NCBI RefSeq assembly: GCF_022513565.1 | Contig: NZ_JAKWBE010000012.1 | Coordinates: forward strand, 62,001-126,000 | Origin: Streptomyces gilvus | GTDB lineage: Bacteria; Actinomycetota; Actinomycetes; Streptomycetales; Streptomycetaceae | DNA: 64,000 nucleotides | Direction of reading: 5' to 3' | Notes under the pieces: model-generated | The model's database searches: none | Told to the model about the DNA's origin: nothing | What the model saw: only the letters and a program-made list of their open reading frames with translations | Part shown: one piece after another, positions 8,646 through 17,005 of the stretch | Layout of the letters: every line of letters begins with the position of its first letter | How positions within the stretch are numbered: position 1 is the first letter of the stretch | Position numbers and translations under genes: made by a program

Positions 8646-9491
8646 ATGCTCGAGGCGCTGGTGGCGGCGGGAGTGACCCTCGCGTCAGCCGGAGTGGTGT
8701 ACGTGATGGCGGCGGCGCGGGTCGTCAAGCAGTACGAACGCGGAGTGGTGTTCCGGCTGGGCAGACTGCGGGACGAGGTGCGCGGGCCGGGGTTCACGAT
8801 GATCGTGCCGTTCGTGGACCGGCTGCAGAAGGTCAACATGCAGGTCGTGACGATGCCGGTGCCCGCGCAGGAGGGGATCACCCGGGACAACGTCACCGTG
8901 CGGGTGGACGCCGTCGTGTACTTCAAGGTGACCGGGCCCGCGGAGGCCGTGGTGCGGGTCGAGGACTACCGGTTCGCTGTGGCGCAGATGGCTCAGACCT
9001 CGTTGCGGAGCATCATCGGCAAGAGTGAGCTGGACGATCTGCTGTCCAGTCGGGAGAAATTGAATCAGGGGCTGGAGTTGATGATCGACAGTCCGGCGGT
9101 CGAGTGGGGGGTGACGATCGACCGGGTCGAGATCAAGGACGTCTCGTTGCCGGAGACCATGAAGCGGTCGATGGCTCGGCAGGCCGAGGCGGACCGGGAG
9201 CGGCGGGCCCGGGTCATCAACGCGGACGCGGAGTTGCAGGCGTCGAAGAAGCTGGCCGAGGCGGCGCAGCAGATGGCGGACACGCCGGCCGCGTTGCAGT
9301 TGCGGTTGCTGCAGACGGTGACCGCGGTGGCGGCCGAGAAGAACTCGACGCTGGTGCTGCCGTTCCCGGTGGAGTTGCTGCGGTTCCTGGAGAAGGCGCA
9401 GCAGCAGGGGGTGCCGCCGCAGGTTGCGGCGCAGCCTGTGCAGGAGCAGTTGCCTCCGGCGGGCGGGGAGTCCGGGGCGGGGGGTGGCTGA
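8646..9491 (+). CDS. Slipin / SPFH (band 7) family membrane protein
   Basis: A 281-residue stomatin-like protein. The ATG at 8646 is chosen over earlier in-frame codons because it directly precedes the single N-terminal membrane segment (MLEALVAAGVTLASAGVVYVMAAA) and follows a GGGGG ribosome site. The band 7 domain runs from about residue 28 to 190 (QYERGVVFRLGRL, GPGFTMIVPFVDRLQKVNMQVVTMPVP, TRDNVTVRVDAVVYFKV). A coiled-coil stretch rich in alanine and charged residues covers about 180-225. Family members form ring-like oligomers on membranes and organise microdomains, often with NfeD proteins; no NfeD gene is adjacent here. The Q/P/G-rich tail looks disordered. Confidence 0.92.
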   Translation: MLEALVAAGVTLASAGVVYVMAAARVVKQYERGVVFRLGRLRDEVRGPGFTMIVPFVDRLQKVNMQVVTMPVPAQEGITRDNVTVRVDAVVYFKVTGPAEAVVRVEDYRFAVAQMAQTSLRSIIGKSELDDLLSSREKLNQGLELMIDSPAVEWGVTIDRVEIKDVSLPETMKRSMARQAEADRERRARVINADAELQASKKLAEAAQQMADTPAALQLRLLQTVTAVAAEKNSTLVLPFPVELLRFLEKAQQQGVPPQVAAQPVQEQLPPAGGESGAGGG

Positions 9492-9574
9492 GGTTCGATG
9501 CCCGGTGCCTGCGGCGCCTGTGCGGGTTCGGTGGGGGCTTGCGTAGCGCCTACGGTCTGGTGTGGGTCGGGGCT

Positions 9575-9669
9575 GGGGCGGGGGGTGTCCGTCTTCGGTC
9601 GGGCGGTGCTGGTGGCTATGCGGTGCTGTTTGTTGACGCCCGACGCTGCGGGCGGACACCCCCCGCCCC
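9575..9669. terminator. Long stem-loop between convergent slipin and TetR genes
   Basis: A 17-bp arm (9575-9591, GGGGCGGGGGGTGTCCG) is perfectly complementary to 9653-9669. The 61-nt loop carries a smaller inverted repeat of its own. Its position between two converging genes fits a bidirectional terminator. Confidence 0.55.
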
Positions 9670-9740
9670 GTCCCCTTCCCGCCGTCGGCGTGTGGGGTTC
9701 GCGGCACCGTGGGCGTACGGCGGCACCTGTGGGCGGCTGG

Positions 9741-10331
9741 TCAGGTCGGGTGGCGTAGGCCCGCGATGAGCAGTGCGACCATGTGGCGTGCGTCGTAGCG
9801 GGGGTCGGTCTCGGCGCCGACGCAGAGGTTTCCGATGCCGCGCATGAGGTGGTAGGCGTCGATGCCGGAGCGGATCTCGCCTGAGGCGTCGGCGGCTTCG
9901 ACGAGGTGGGCGCACACCGGCAGGAGCCGGTCGAGGAAGAGGGCGTGGAGCGTCTCGAAGCCGGTGCTGTCGCCCTGCATCGCGGCTGCGAGGCCGTGTT
10001 TGGTGACGAGGAAGTCGACGAAGAGGTCGGCCCACTTCCCCAGGGCGGCATAGGGGGTGGGGCCGGCCGCCAGGAGGGTGGGGCCGGCTTCGGCGCAGGC
10101 GTCGATCTGGTGGCGGTAGACGGCGACCACGAGGTCCGCCCGGGTGGGGAAGTGGCGGTAGATGGTGGCCACCCCGACGCCGGCCTTGGCCGCGATGTCG
10201 CGCACCGGCGCGTCCACGCCCGAGGCCACGAAGACCGCGGCGGCCGCGTCCAGCAGTGCCTGCTGGTTGCGCCGGGCGTCCTTGCGATTCGACCTGGCTG
10301 AGCTTCCCGGGCTCTTGCCCTCGTCGTTCAC
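9741..10331 (-). CDS. TetR/AcrR-family transcriptional regulator
   Basis: A 196-residue TetR-type repressor. The GTG start at 10331 is preceded by AAGGAG. An upstream in-frame ATG at 10412 would extend the protein through the operator region and is less likely. The N-terminal helix-turn-helix is clear (AAAAVFVASGVDAPVRDIAAKAGVGVATIYRHFPTRADLV), and the C-terminal ligand domain contains DPRYDARHMVALLIAGLR. It is divergent from an alpha/beta-hydrolase gene, and the space between them holds two inverted repeats of the same half-site. The simplest reading is that it represses itself and the hydrolase until an unknown ligand binds. Confidence 0.9.
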   Translation of the reverse strand: MNDEGKSPGSSARSNRKDARRNQQALLDAAAAVFVASGVDAPVRDIAAKAGVGVATIYRHFPTRADLVVAVYRHQIDACAEAGPTLLAAGPTPYAALGKWADLFVDFLVTKHGLAAAMQGDSTGFETLHALFLDRLLPVCAHLVEAADASGEIRSGIDAYHLMRGIGNLCVGAETDPRYDARHMVALLIAGLRHPT

Positions 10332-10363
10332 CGCAGCACTCCTTCGACGACCGATCTTGTAAA

Positions 10364-10401
10364 ACGGAACGGAGTTCCGTATCGTTGTGGAACAACGTTC
10401 C
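10364..10401. promoter_or_regulatory. Paired TetR operators (GGAAC-N3-GTTCC)
   Basis: Two inverted repeats with one half-site, ACGGAAC-GGA-GTTCCGT (10364-10380) and GGAAC-AAC-GTTCC (10389-10401), have centres 23 bp apart. They sit between the divergent TetR and hydrolase genes. Confidence 0.7.
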
Positions 10402-10465
10402 GTTTCATTCATGATGGCAGAACGGCTGGCCTGCGGCCAACCGCTGCCCGTTGAAAGGCACCTCC

Positions 10466-11383
10466 ATGTCCGAATCCAAGACCGCGCCCACCACCGTGGT
10501 GTCCGTGCGGCCGGTTGTTCTGTCCGCCCCGGGGCGCGGTGAGGATCTCCAGGTCCGTGTGTCCGCCCCCGCCGGCGGTGGTGATCTGCCCGTCATCGTC
10601 TTCTCGCACGGCTTCGGCTGGTCCATGGACGGGTACCTCCCGTTGGCGCACTACTGGGCCGCGCAGGGCTTCGTGGTCGTCCAGCCCACCCATCTGGACT
10701 CCAGGACGCTCGGTCTTCCCCCCGAGGACCCCCGTACGCCGCGGATCTGGCGCATCCGTGTCGAGGACCTCACGCGCGTGCTGGACGGGCTCGACGTCAT
10801 CGAAGCCGCCGTGCCGGGCCTCGCCGGGCGTCTCGACCGGGACCGTGTCGCCGTGGCCGGGCACTCCTGGGGTGCCCAGACGGCGAGCGCGCTGCTGGGT
10901 GCGCGCGTCCTCGGCGCCGACGGCAAGCCCGGCGAGGACATGTCCGACCCCCGGGTGAAGGCGGGTGTGCTGCTCGCGCTGACCGGCCTGGGTGACACCC
11001 TGACCCCGTTCGCCGCCGAGCACTTCCCCTTCATGAGGCCGTCCTTCGACACCATGACCACTCCGGCCCTGATCGTCGCCGGGGACAGGGATCAGTCCCT
11101 GCTCTCCACGCGCGGGCCGGACTGGTTCGTTGATCCTTATACCTACAGCCCGGGCGACAAGAGTCTGCTCACGCTGTTCGGGGGCGAGCACTCGCTCGGC
11201 GGCATCTCCGGGTACGGGGTCGCCGAGACGACGGACGAGAATCCTGCGCGCGTCGCTCTGATTCAGCGGCTCGGTTCGGCCTATCTGCGCAGTGCCCTCC
11301 ATCCCGGGGACAACGGCTGGAAGGCGGCGGTCGCCGCGCTGGCGGAGGATCCCGAAGCGCTGGGCGCGCTGCAGAGCAAGTGA
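10466..11383 (+). CDS. Alpha/beta hydrolase (dienelactone/PAF-acetylhydrolase-like)
   Basis: A 305-residue cytoplasmic alpha/beta hydrolase. The fold is shown by VIVFSHGFGWSMDGYLPLAHYWAAQGFVVVQP (oxyanion region), the nucleophile elbow GHSWGAQTASALL, the acid strand LIVAGDRDQSLL and the catalytic histidine in FGGEHSLGG. The ATG at 10466 has GAAAGG about 7 nt upstream. It resembles the chlorophyllase/platelet-activating-factor acetylhydrolase-like hydrolases common in Streptomyces; the substrate is unknown. It is divergent from a TetR regulator and is probably induced by that regulator's ligand, so a detoxification role is plausible. Confidence 0.85.
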   Translation: MSESKTAPTTVVSVRPVVLSAPGRGEDLQVRVSAPAGGGDLPVIVFSHGFGWSMDGYLPLAHYWAAQGFVVVQPTHLDSRTLGLPPEDPRTPRIWRIRVEDLTRVLDGLDVIEAAVPGLAGRLDRDRVAVAGHSWGAQTASALLGARVLGADGKPGEDMSDPRVKAGVLLALTGLGDTLTPFAAEHFPFMRPSFDTMTTPALIVAGDRDQSLLSTRGPDWFVDPYTYSPGDKSLLTLFGGEHSLGGISGYGVAETTDENPARVALIQRLGSAYLRSALHPGDNGWKAAVAALAEDPEALGALQSK

Positions 11384-11472
11384 CGCTCGTCGGCGTTTTC
11401 GCAGGTGGCGGGGGCTCGAACGGTAATCGCACAAGCGTTCTGATTTTGGTCTATGGTGGAGGTGGGACGGTC

Positions 11473-11488
11473 GGGAACTGATGTTCGA
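11473..11488 (+). promoter_or_regulatory. LexA (SOS) box upstream of dnaE2
   Basis: The 16-mer GGGAACTGATGTTCGA matches the Gram-positive/actinobacterial SOS consensus TCGAAC-N4-GTTCGA in all but the first two bases: GAAC-TGAT-GTTC is intact. It ends 15 nt upstream of the dnaE2 GTG, so LexA binding would block transcription. Confidence 0.7.
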
Positions 11489-11503
11489 TAGCGGGAGGTG
11501 CGG

Positions 11504-14500
11504 GTGCCGGGCTTCACTCATCTGCACACCGCCTCCGGGTTCTCCCTGCGGTACGGCGCCTCGCACCCGGAGCGGCTGGCCGAGCGCGCCTCCGAGCGGG
11601 GGATGGACGCCCTCGCCCTCACCGATCGCGACACCCTCGCCGGTGCTGTCCGGTTCGCCAAGGCCTGTGCGGGGGCGGGGGTGCGGCCGCTGTTCGGGGT
11701 GGAACTGGCGGTGGGGGGAGCGGAGCCCGAGCCAGGGGGAGGGGGGCGGCGCCGCAATCCTGTGCGTGGCGGGTCCTTTGTCGATGAGTCGATGCCTCGG
11801 GTCGTCTATCTGGCGCGCGAGGGGGCTCGGGGCTGGGCGGATCTGTGCCGGCTGGTCACGGCGGCGCATGCGGGGGCAGGTCAGCCCCTGCTGGCCTGGG
11901 CGGACAACCACGCCGACGGGGTGACCGTCCTGCTCGGTCCCGCCTCCGACGTCGGACGGGCCCTTGCCGCCGGGCGGCCCGACCGTGCGGCCCGGCTGCT
12001 CGCGCCCTGGCGGGAGGTCTACGGGGACGCCCTGCGCCTCGAGGTCGTCTGGCACGGGCGTGAGGGCACCGGGGCCGGGTCGCTGCGGCTGGCCGCCCGC
12101 ACCCTGGGCTTCGCCGCCGAGCAGCGGGTCCGGCCGGTGCTCGGCAACGCCGTCCGTTATGCCGACCGCGGGCTCGGGCCGGTCGCCGACGTCCTGGACG
12201 CGGCTCGGCGGCTCGTCCCGATCGACCCCAGGAAGGGGCTGGACTCGGGGGAGGCCTGGCTCAAGGGCGCGGACGAGATGTTGCGCGGGGCGGAGCGGAT
12301 CGTCGAGGCGGCGGGGTACCGGCGGGAGACCGCCCACCGGCTGCTGGAGCAGACGCAGTCCGTGGCCGCCGAGTGCCTGGTGGATCCCGAGGACGACCTG
12401 GGCATGGGGACGGTCCACTTCCCCGAGGCGCACCTCGTCGGCGCGGGACGCCGTACCGCTCAGCGGGCGCTGGCCTCCCGGGCGGCGGCGGGCATGGTGC
12501 TGCGCGGTTACGCGGACCGGCGTGACTACTGGGAGCGGATGCACCATGAGCTGGACATCATCGGTCATCACGGCTTCGCGTCCTATTTTCTGACGGTTGC
12601 TCAGGTCGTGGACGACGTAAGGGAGATGGGGGTTCGTGTTGCCGCTCGCGGGTCCGGGGCCGGGTCGTTGGTGAACCATCTGCTGGGTATCGCGAACGCC
12701 GATCCGATCGAGCACGGGCTGCTGATGGAGCGCTTCCTGTCCAAGGAGCGGGTCGTGCTGCCCGACATCGACATCGATGTGGAGTCCGCGCGGCGGCTGG
12801 AGGTCTACCGGGCGATCATCGGCCGGTTCGGCGAGGAGCGGGTCGCCACGGTCGCGATGCCGGAGACCTACCGGGTGCGGCACGCGATCCGGGACGTGGG
12901 CGCCGCCCTGTCCATGGATCCGGACGAGATCGACCGGATCGCCAAGTCCTTCCCGCACATCCGGGCGCGCGACGCCCGGGCGGCGCTGGAGGAACTGCCC
13001 GAGCTCAAGGCGCTGGCGGGGGAGAAGGAGAGGCACGGGCGGCTCTGGGAGCTGGTCGAGGCTCTTGACGCCCTTCCGCGCGGGGTGGCCATGCATCCGT
13101 GCGGGGTGCTGCTGTCGGACGCGTCCTTGCTGAGCCGTACGCCGGTCATGCCCACCAGCGGCGAGGGGTTTCCCATGGCGCAGTTCGACAAGGACGACGT
13201 GGAGGATCTCGGGCTGCTCAAGCTGGACGTGCTGGGTGTGCGGATGCAGTCGGCCATGGCGCACGCGGTCGCCGAGGTGGAGCGGGCGACGGGGGAGCGG
13301 ATCGACCTGGACGGGCTGGCGGGGGGTGACCCGGCCACGTACCGGCTCATCCGGTCCGCCGAGACGCTGGGGTGCTTCCAGATCGAGTCGCCGGGGCAGC
13401 GGGATCTGGTGGGGCGGCTGCAGCCGAGTACGTTTCACGATCTGGTGGTGGACATCTCGCTGTTCCGGCCCGGGCCCGTCGCCGCCGACATGGTGCGGCC
13501 GTTCATCGAGGCCCGGCACGGACGGGCGCCCGTCCGGTATCCGCATCCGGATCTGGAGGAGCCGCTGCGGGGCACCTACGGGGTGGTCGTCTTTCACGAG
13601 CAGATCATCGACATCGTCGCGATCATGGCGGGCTGTGGGCGCGGGGAGGCGGACCGGGTGCGGCGCGGGCTGTCCGACCCGGAGTCGCAGGGGCGGATCA
13701 AGGTGTGGTTCGCCCAGTGCGCGGCGGCCAACGGGTATGACGGAGAAACGATTCGGCGGACCTGGGAGATCGTCGAGGCGTTCGGTAGCTACGGCTTCTG
13801 CAAGGCGCACGCGGTGGCCTTCGCCGTCCCGACGTACCAGTCGGCCTGGCTGAAGGCCCATCATCCGGCCGCCTTCTATGCGGGGCTGCTCACGCACGAT
13901 CCCGGGATGTACCCGAAGCGGCTGTTGCTGGCGGACGCGCGACGGCGGGGGGTGCCGGTACTGCCGTTGGATGTGAACAAGTCGGCGGTCGCACACCGGA
14001 TCGAACTGGTGTCTGAATCTGATGGGGTGTGGGGACTGCGGCTGGCGCTCTGCGATGTGTACGGCATCAGCGAGGCCGAGGCCGCGCGGATCGAGGAAGG
14101 GCAGCCGTACGCCTCGCTGCTGGACTTCTGGGAGCGGGCGCGGCCCAGCCGGCCGCTCGCGGGACGGCTCGCCCAGGTCGGGGCCCTGGACGCGTTCGGC
14201 GCCAACCGGCGTGATCTGCAGCTGCACCTGACCGAGCTGCAGCGCGGGGCACGGGGCGCGGGCGGCGGCCAACTGCCCCTGGCCGGCGGGCGGAAGACCG
14301 CGCCCGCCGGGCTGCCGGATCTGTCGGAGGCGGAGAAGCTCAGCGCCGAGCTGGGGGTGCTGTCGATGGACGCCTCGCGCAACCTGATGGACGATCACCG
14401 GGTCTTCCTGGACGAGCTGGGCGTGGTGTCGGCGCGGCGGCTGCGGGAGGCGCGGCACGGGGAGACCGTGCTGGTCGCGGGGGCCAAGGCGGCGACCCAG

Positions 14501-14926
14501 ACACCGCCGATCCGGTCCGGCAAGCGGGTCATCTTCTCCACGCTGGACGACGGGACGGGCCTGGTCGATCTCGCCTTCTTCGACGACTCCCACGACGCGT
14601 GCGCCCACACCGTCTTCCACTCCTGGCTGCTGCTGGTGCGCGGGGTCGTGCAGCGGCGTGGGCCGCGCAGTCTGAGCGTGGTGGGTTCCGCCGCCTGGAA
14701 CCTCGCCGAACTGGTCGAACTGCGTGCCGAGGGCGGCCTCGACGAGGTGGCGAAGCGGCTGGCGGAGCCGGCGCCGGAAGGGGCGGGCGGCGATCCGGCG
14801 CGGGGCCGGCGCATCCAGCTGCCCACCGGATACGAACTCAACCCGTGGGCCGATCTGCGCCCGGCGGGTCAGGAGCCTTCGCAGGTACGGAAGTTGTGGC
14901 ACCAGAGTCCGGGGAGTGCGGGATGA
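11504..14926 (+). CDS. dnaE2: Error-prone DNA polymerase III alpha subunit DnaE2
   Basis: A 1,140-residue C-family polymerase of the DnaE2/ImuC type. The N-terminal PHP domain starts FTHLHTASGFSLRYG. The catalytic aspartates are in LPDIDIDVES (about residues 420-425) and LLKLDVLG (near 575). The palm and fingers follow, and an OB-fold region near the C-terminus reads RVIFSTLDDGTGLVDLAFF. The GTG at 11504 is preferred because GGAGG ends 5 nt before it; the earlier GTG at 11498 overlaps that site. A SOS box directly upstream and the coupled Y-family gene downstream (ATGA overlap) fit a damage-induced translesion mutasome. Family enzymes bypass lesions and cause induced mutation. Confidence 0.96.
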   Translation: MPGFTHLHTASGFSLRYGASHPERLAERASERGMDALALTDRDTLAGAVRFAKACAGAGVRPLFGVELAVGGAEPEPGGGGRRRNPVRGGSFVDESMPRVVYLAREGARGWADLCRLVTAAHAGAGQPLLAWADNHADGVTVLLGPASDVGRALAAGRPDRAARLLAPWREVYGDALRLEVVWHGREGTGAGSLRLAARTLGFAAEQRVRPVLGNAVRYADRGLGPVADVLDAARRLVPIDPRKGLDSGEAWLKGADEMLRGAERIVEAAGYRRETAHRLLEQTQSVAAECLVDPEDDLGMGTVHFPEAHLVGAGRRTAQRALASRAAAGMVLRGYADRRDYWERMHHELDIIGHHGFASYFLTVAQVVDDVREMGVRVAARGSGAGSLVNHLLGIANADPIEHGLLMERFLSKERVVLPDIDIDVESARRLEVYRAIIGRFGEERVATVAMPETYRVRHAIRDVGAALSMDPDEIDRIAKSFPHIRARDARAALEELPELKALAGEKERHGRLWELVEALDALPRGVAMHPCGVLLSDASLLSRTPVMPTSGEGFPMAQFDKDDVEDLGLLKLDVLGVRMQSAMAHAVAEVERATGERIDLDGLAGGDPATYRLIRSAETLGCFQIESPGQRDLVGRLQPSTFHDLVVDISLFRPGPVAADMVRPFIEARHGRAPVRYPHPDLEEPLRGTYGVVVFHEQIIDIVAIMAGCGRGEADRVRRGLSDPESQGRIKVWFAQCAAANGYDGETIRRTWEIVEAFGSYGFCKAHAVAFAVPTYQSAWLKAHHPAAFYAGLLTHDPGMYPKRLLLADARRRGVPVLPLDVNKSAVAHRIELVSESDGVWGLRLALCDVYGISEAEAARIEEGQPYASLLDFWERARPSRPLAGRLAQVGALDAFGANRRDLQLHLTELQRGARGAGGGQLPLAGGRKTAPAGLPDLSEAEKLSAELGVLSMDASRNLMDDHRVFLDELGVVSARRLREARHGETVLVAGAKAATQTPPIRSGKRVIFSTLDDGTGLVDLAFFDDSHDACAHTVFHSWLLLVRGVVQRRGPRSLSVVGSAAWNLAELVELRAEGGLDEVAKRLAEPAPEGAGGDPARGRRIQLPTGYELNPWADLRPAGQEPSQVRKLWHQSPGSAG

Positions 14927-15897
14927 CCATCGTGTGCGTACGTTTCCAGCTGCCGCCTCAGGCCGAGACGGCCCTGCCCGGGCTGCTCGGGCTGCTGGAG
15001 GAGTTCACCCCGGTCGTGGAGGCGCTGCCGCCGGATGCGGCGCTGGCCGATCTGCGGGGCGCCGAGCGGTACTTCGGGCGCGGGGCGGTCGAACTGGCGT
15101 CGGTGATCCGGGTACGTGCCCTCGCGCTGTACGGGGTCGACTGTGTGATCGGCGCCGGGCCGGGGCCGATGCTGGCCCGGGTGGCGCTGGGGGCCGCCCG
15201 GCCCGGGGTGACCTGCGAGGTTCCCGGTGATCCGGAGGGCATCGCGGAGTTCCTCGCGGACCTGCCGGTGGGCGCGCTTCCCGGCGTGGGCACGGCGACC
15301 GCCCGCACCCTGTCCGAGTACGGCCTCGACACCCTGGGGCGGGTCGCCGCCGCGCCGCTGTCCACGCTCCAGCGGCTGGTCGGCGCGCGGACGGGCCGTG
15401 AACTGCACGAGAAGGCGAACGGCGTCGACCGCGGCCGGGTCGTCCCGAACGGCGTCTCCCGCTCTCTCGCCACCGAACGTCCCTTCGAGCGAGACGAACT
15501 GGACCCGGACCGGCACCGCCGCGCCCTCCTGTCGGCCGCCGAGGAACTGGGCGCCCGCCTCCGCGCCCTGGACAAGGTCTGCCGCACCCTCACCCTCACG
15601 GTCCGCTACGCCGACCGTTCCTCGACGACCCGCACCCGGACTCTGAAGGAACCCACCGCGCACTCGGCCGCCCTGACCAGGACGGCGTACGGCATGTACG
15701 AGGCCCTCGGCCTGCAACGCGCCCGGGTCCGCGCCCTCGCCCTGCGCGCCGAGTCCCTCACCCCCGCCGACCAGGCCTCCTACCAGCTCACCTTCGACCC
15801 GGTCGACGAGAAGGTCCGCCGCATCGAGCAGACCGCGGACCGGATCAGGGCGAAGTTCGGCCCGGGGGCGGTGATCCCGGGCGCGCTGGTGGCATGA
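14923..15897 (+). CDS. Y-family DNA polymerase relative (ImuB-like, catalytic residues apparently missing)
   Basis: A 324-residue DinB/ImuB-type protein, coupled to dnaE2 by an ATGA overlap. The Y-family body is recognisable: the palm, the helix-hairpin-helix LPVGALPGVGTATARTLSEYGLDTLGRVAAAP (about 118-149), and a little-finger region with RTLTLTVRYAD. Active DinB begins with a VDMDxF motif and has SIDE near residue 100. Here the matching positions read VRFQLP and LPPDAALADL, so the metal-binding aspartates and glutamate appear to be lost. I infer a non-catalytic scaffold, like ImuB, that recruits DnaE2 to the clamp. No canonical C-terminal QLSLF clamp motif is seen. Confidence 0.85.
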   Translation: MTIVCVRFQLPPQAETALPGLLGLLEEFTPVVEALPPDAALADLRGAERYFGRGAVELASVIRVRALALYGVDCVIGAGPGPMLARVALGAARPGVTCEVPGDPEGIAEFLADLPVGALPGVGTATARTLSEYGLDTLGRVAAAPLSTLQRLVGARTGRELHEKANGVDRGRVVPNGVSRSLATERPFERDELDPDRHRRALLSAAEELGARLRALDKVCRTLTLTVRYADRSSTTRTRTLKEPTAHSAALTRTAYGMYEALGLQRARVRALALRAESLTPADQASYQLTFDPVDEKVRRIEQTADRIRAKFGPGAVIPGALVA

Positions 15898-15901
15898 CCG
15901 T

Positions 15902-16276
15902 TCAGTTCGCCCACGGCGGGGTGATGCGGGTGCCGTCGGCCAGTTCCGCCTCCAGGCCGATGGACGTGGTGACCCAGGAGATCGCGGTCTGATCGGTGGG
16001 GTTCTCGACGCCCAGGGTCGCGCCGGGGTTGATGATCACGGTGTCGCCCGCGGATACGCGGTCGGTGCGGCCGTCGAGGGTGATCAGGAGTTCGCCGACG
16101 AGGAGATGGAAGATCTCCTCGCGGGTCACGGCGTGGACGGGGGCCCTGGTGCCCGGGGGGATCTCGCCGCGCCAGGCGCACAGCTCCTTGCTCCCGGTGA
16201 GGGGGCTCGCGTACGAGACGAAGCGGGCGCCGTGGATCTCGTGGGTGACGGCTTCGGACGTGCGGATGACGGGCAT
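15902..16276 (-). CDS. Small single-domain cupin protein
   Basis: A 124-residue cupin. The conserved core is PGTRAPVHAVTREEIFHLLVGELLITLDGRTDRVSAGDTVIINPGATLGVENP. Cupin motif 1 (HxxxxEEIFHLLxG) carries one histidine, two glutamates and a second histidine; motif 2 (PGATLGVENP) lacks the usual histidine. It is divergent from a MarR regulator, with two palindromes in between, and its start is 28 nt from the nearer one. It may be a small dioxygenase, isomerase or sensor; the substrate cannot be assigned. It converges on the Y-family gene with a 4-nt gap. Confidence 0.8.
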   Translation of the reverse strand: MPVIRTSEAVTHEIHGARFVSYASPLTGSKELCAWRGEIPPGTRAPVHAVTREEIFHLLVGELLITLDGRTDRVSAGDTVIINPGATLGVENPTDQTAISWVTTSIGLEAELADGTRITPPWAN

Positions 16277-16303
16277 GGGTGCCTCTCCGGTCGGGTGCCG
16301 ATC

Positions 16304-16360
16304 ATATGGTCAAGCGGCTTGACCATATTGCTCGCCTCTATGGTCAAGCCGATTGACCAT
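16304..16360. promoter_or_regulatory. Two palindromic MarR operators
   Basis: A 25-bp palindrome at 16304-16328 has perfect 11-bp arms (ATATGGTCAAG) around CGG. A second at 16340-16360 has arms ATGGTCAA and TTGACCAT around five bases. Both share the half-site TGGTCAA and lie between the cupin and MarR genes. Confidence 0.75.
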
Positions 16361-16386
16361 CTCGTCAAGGGTGTTTCAATGCCTGC

Positions 16387-16833
16387 GTGCAGAACTCCGA
16401 GGCCATGGCCCTGTCCGCAAGCCTGCTCGCCGTCGCCGGCGAGCTGACCCAGCGCATCAACGAGGGCGTCGTCGCCCGGGGCTTCGACGGGCTCAGGCCC
16501 GCTCACGGGTTCGCCTTCGCGCGGCTCGCCCCGGACGGTGCGACGGCGACCGAGCTCGCCGCACATCTCGGGGTGACGAAGCAGGCCGCCAGTCAGCTCG
16601 TCGACGAGATCGTGCGCAGGGGGTTCGCCGAGCGGCGGCCGCACCCCGGTGACGCCCGGGCGCGGCTGGTCGTGCTGACCGAGCGGGGGTGGGCGTGCAC
16701 CCGGGCCGCCGAGGAGGCGGCCGCCGAGGTGGTGCGGGGGTGGGCGGACGTACTCGGGGAGAGTGAAGTGCGGGCGTTGTGGGAGCAGTTGTGGCGGATC
16801 GCGCCCTATGGTCCTGTCAGGCCCGCCTGGTGA
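16387..16833 (+). CDS. MarR-family transcriptional regulator
   Basis: A 148-residue winged-helix regulator of the MarR type. The recognition region reads ATATELAAHLGVTKQAASQLVDEIVRRGFAERRPHPGDARARLVVLTERG, with the DxR-type wing (GDARARLV). The GTG at 16387 is used; an in-frame ATG at 16405 would shorten it by six residues. Two palindromes with half-site TGGTCAA lie just upstream, and the second ends 27 nt before this start, so autorepression together with control of the divergent cupin gene is likely. No ligand can be named. Confidence 0.88.
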   Translation: MQNSEAMALSASLLAVAGELTQRINEGVVARGFDGLRPAHGFAFARLAPDGATATELAAHLGVTKQAASQLVDEIVRRGFAERRPHPGDARARLVVLTERGWACTRAAEEAAAEVVRGWADVLGESEVRALWEQLWRIAPYGPVRPAW

Positions 16834-16887
16834 CGGTTCAACAGGCGCAACTGCCGAGTCAGTTATCACTGGAAGTTTTTACTGACG

Positions 16888-16922
16888 CGTAACTTCACAC
16901 TTGCACTACTCGCTCGTAACTT
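16888..16922 (+). promoter_or_regulatory. Direct repeat CGTAACTT upstream of lipase gene
   Basis: CGTAACTT occurs at 16888-16895 and again at 16915-16922, 27 bp apart. The second copy is framed by ACTCG and CGAGT. The repeats lie 84-118 nt upstream of the lipase ATG and may be activator sites. Confidence 0.35.
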
Positions 16923-17005
16923 GACGAGTGAACAGCATCCTTCGTGATCCGGATCACAGGGCGTAAGGCCATCGCAACTCCCTTGAGCCGCAAGGAGATC
17001 ACACG

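Noticed and set aside
10409..14902. A 1,497-codon open frame on the - strand opposite dnaE2
   Set aside because: It is a composition shadow: high GC in third positions of dnaE2 suppresses stops in the antisense frame. The translation is R/P/G/H-rich with no domain, while dnaE2 is a full-length known family.
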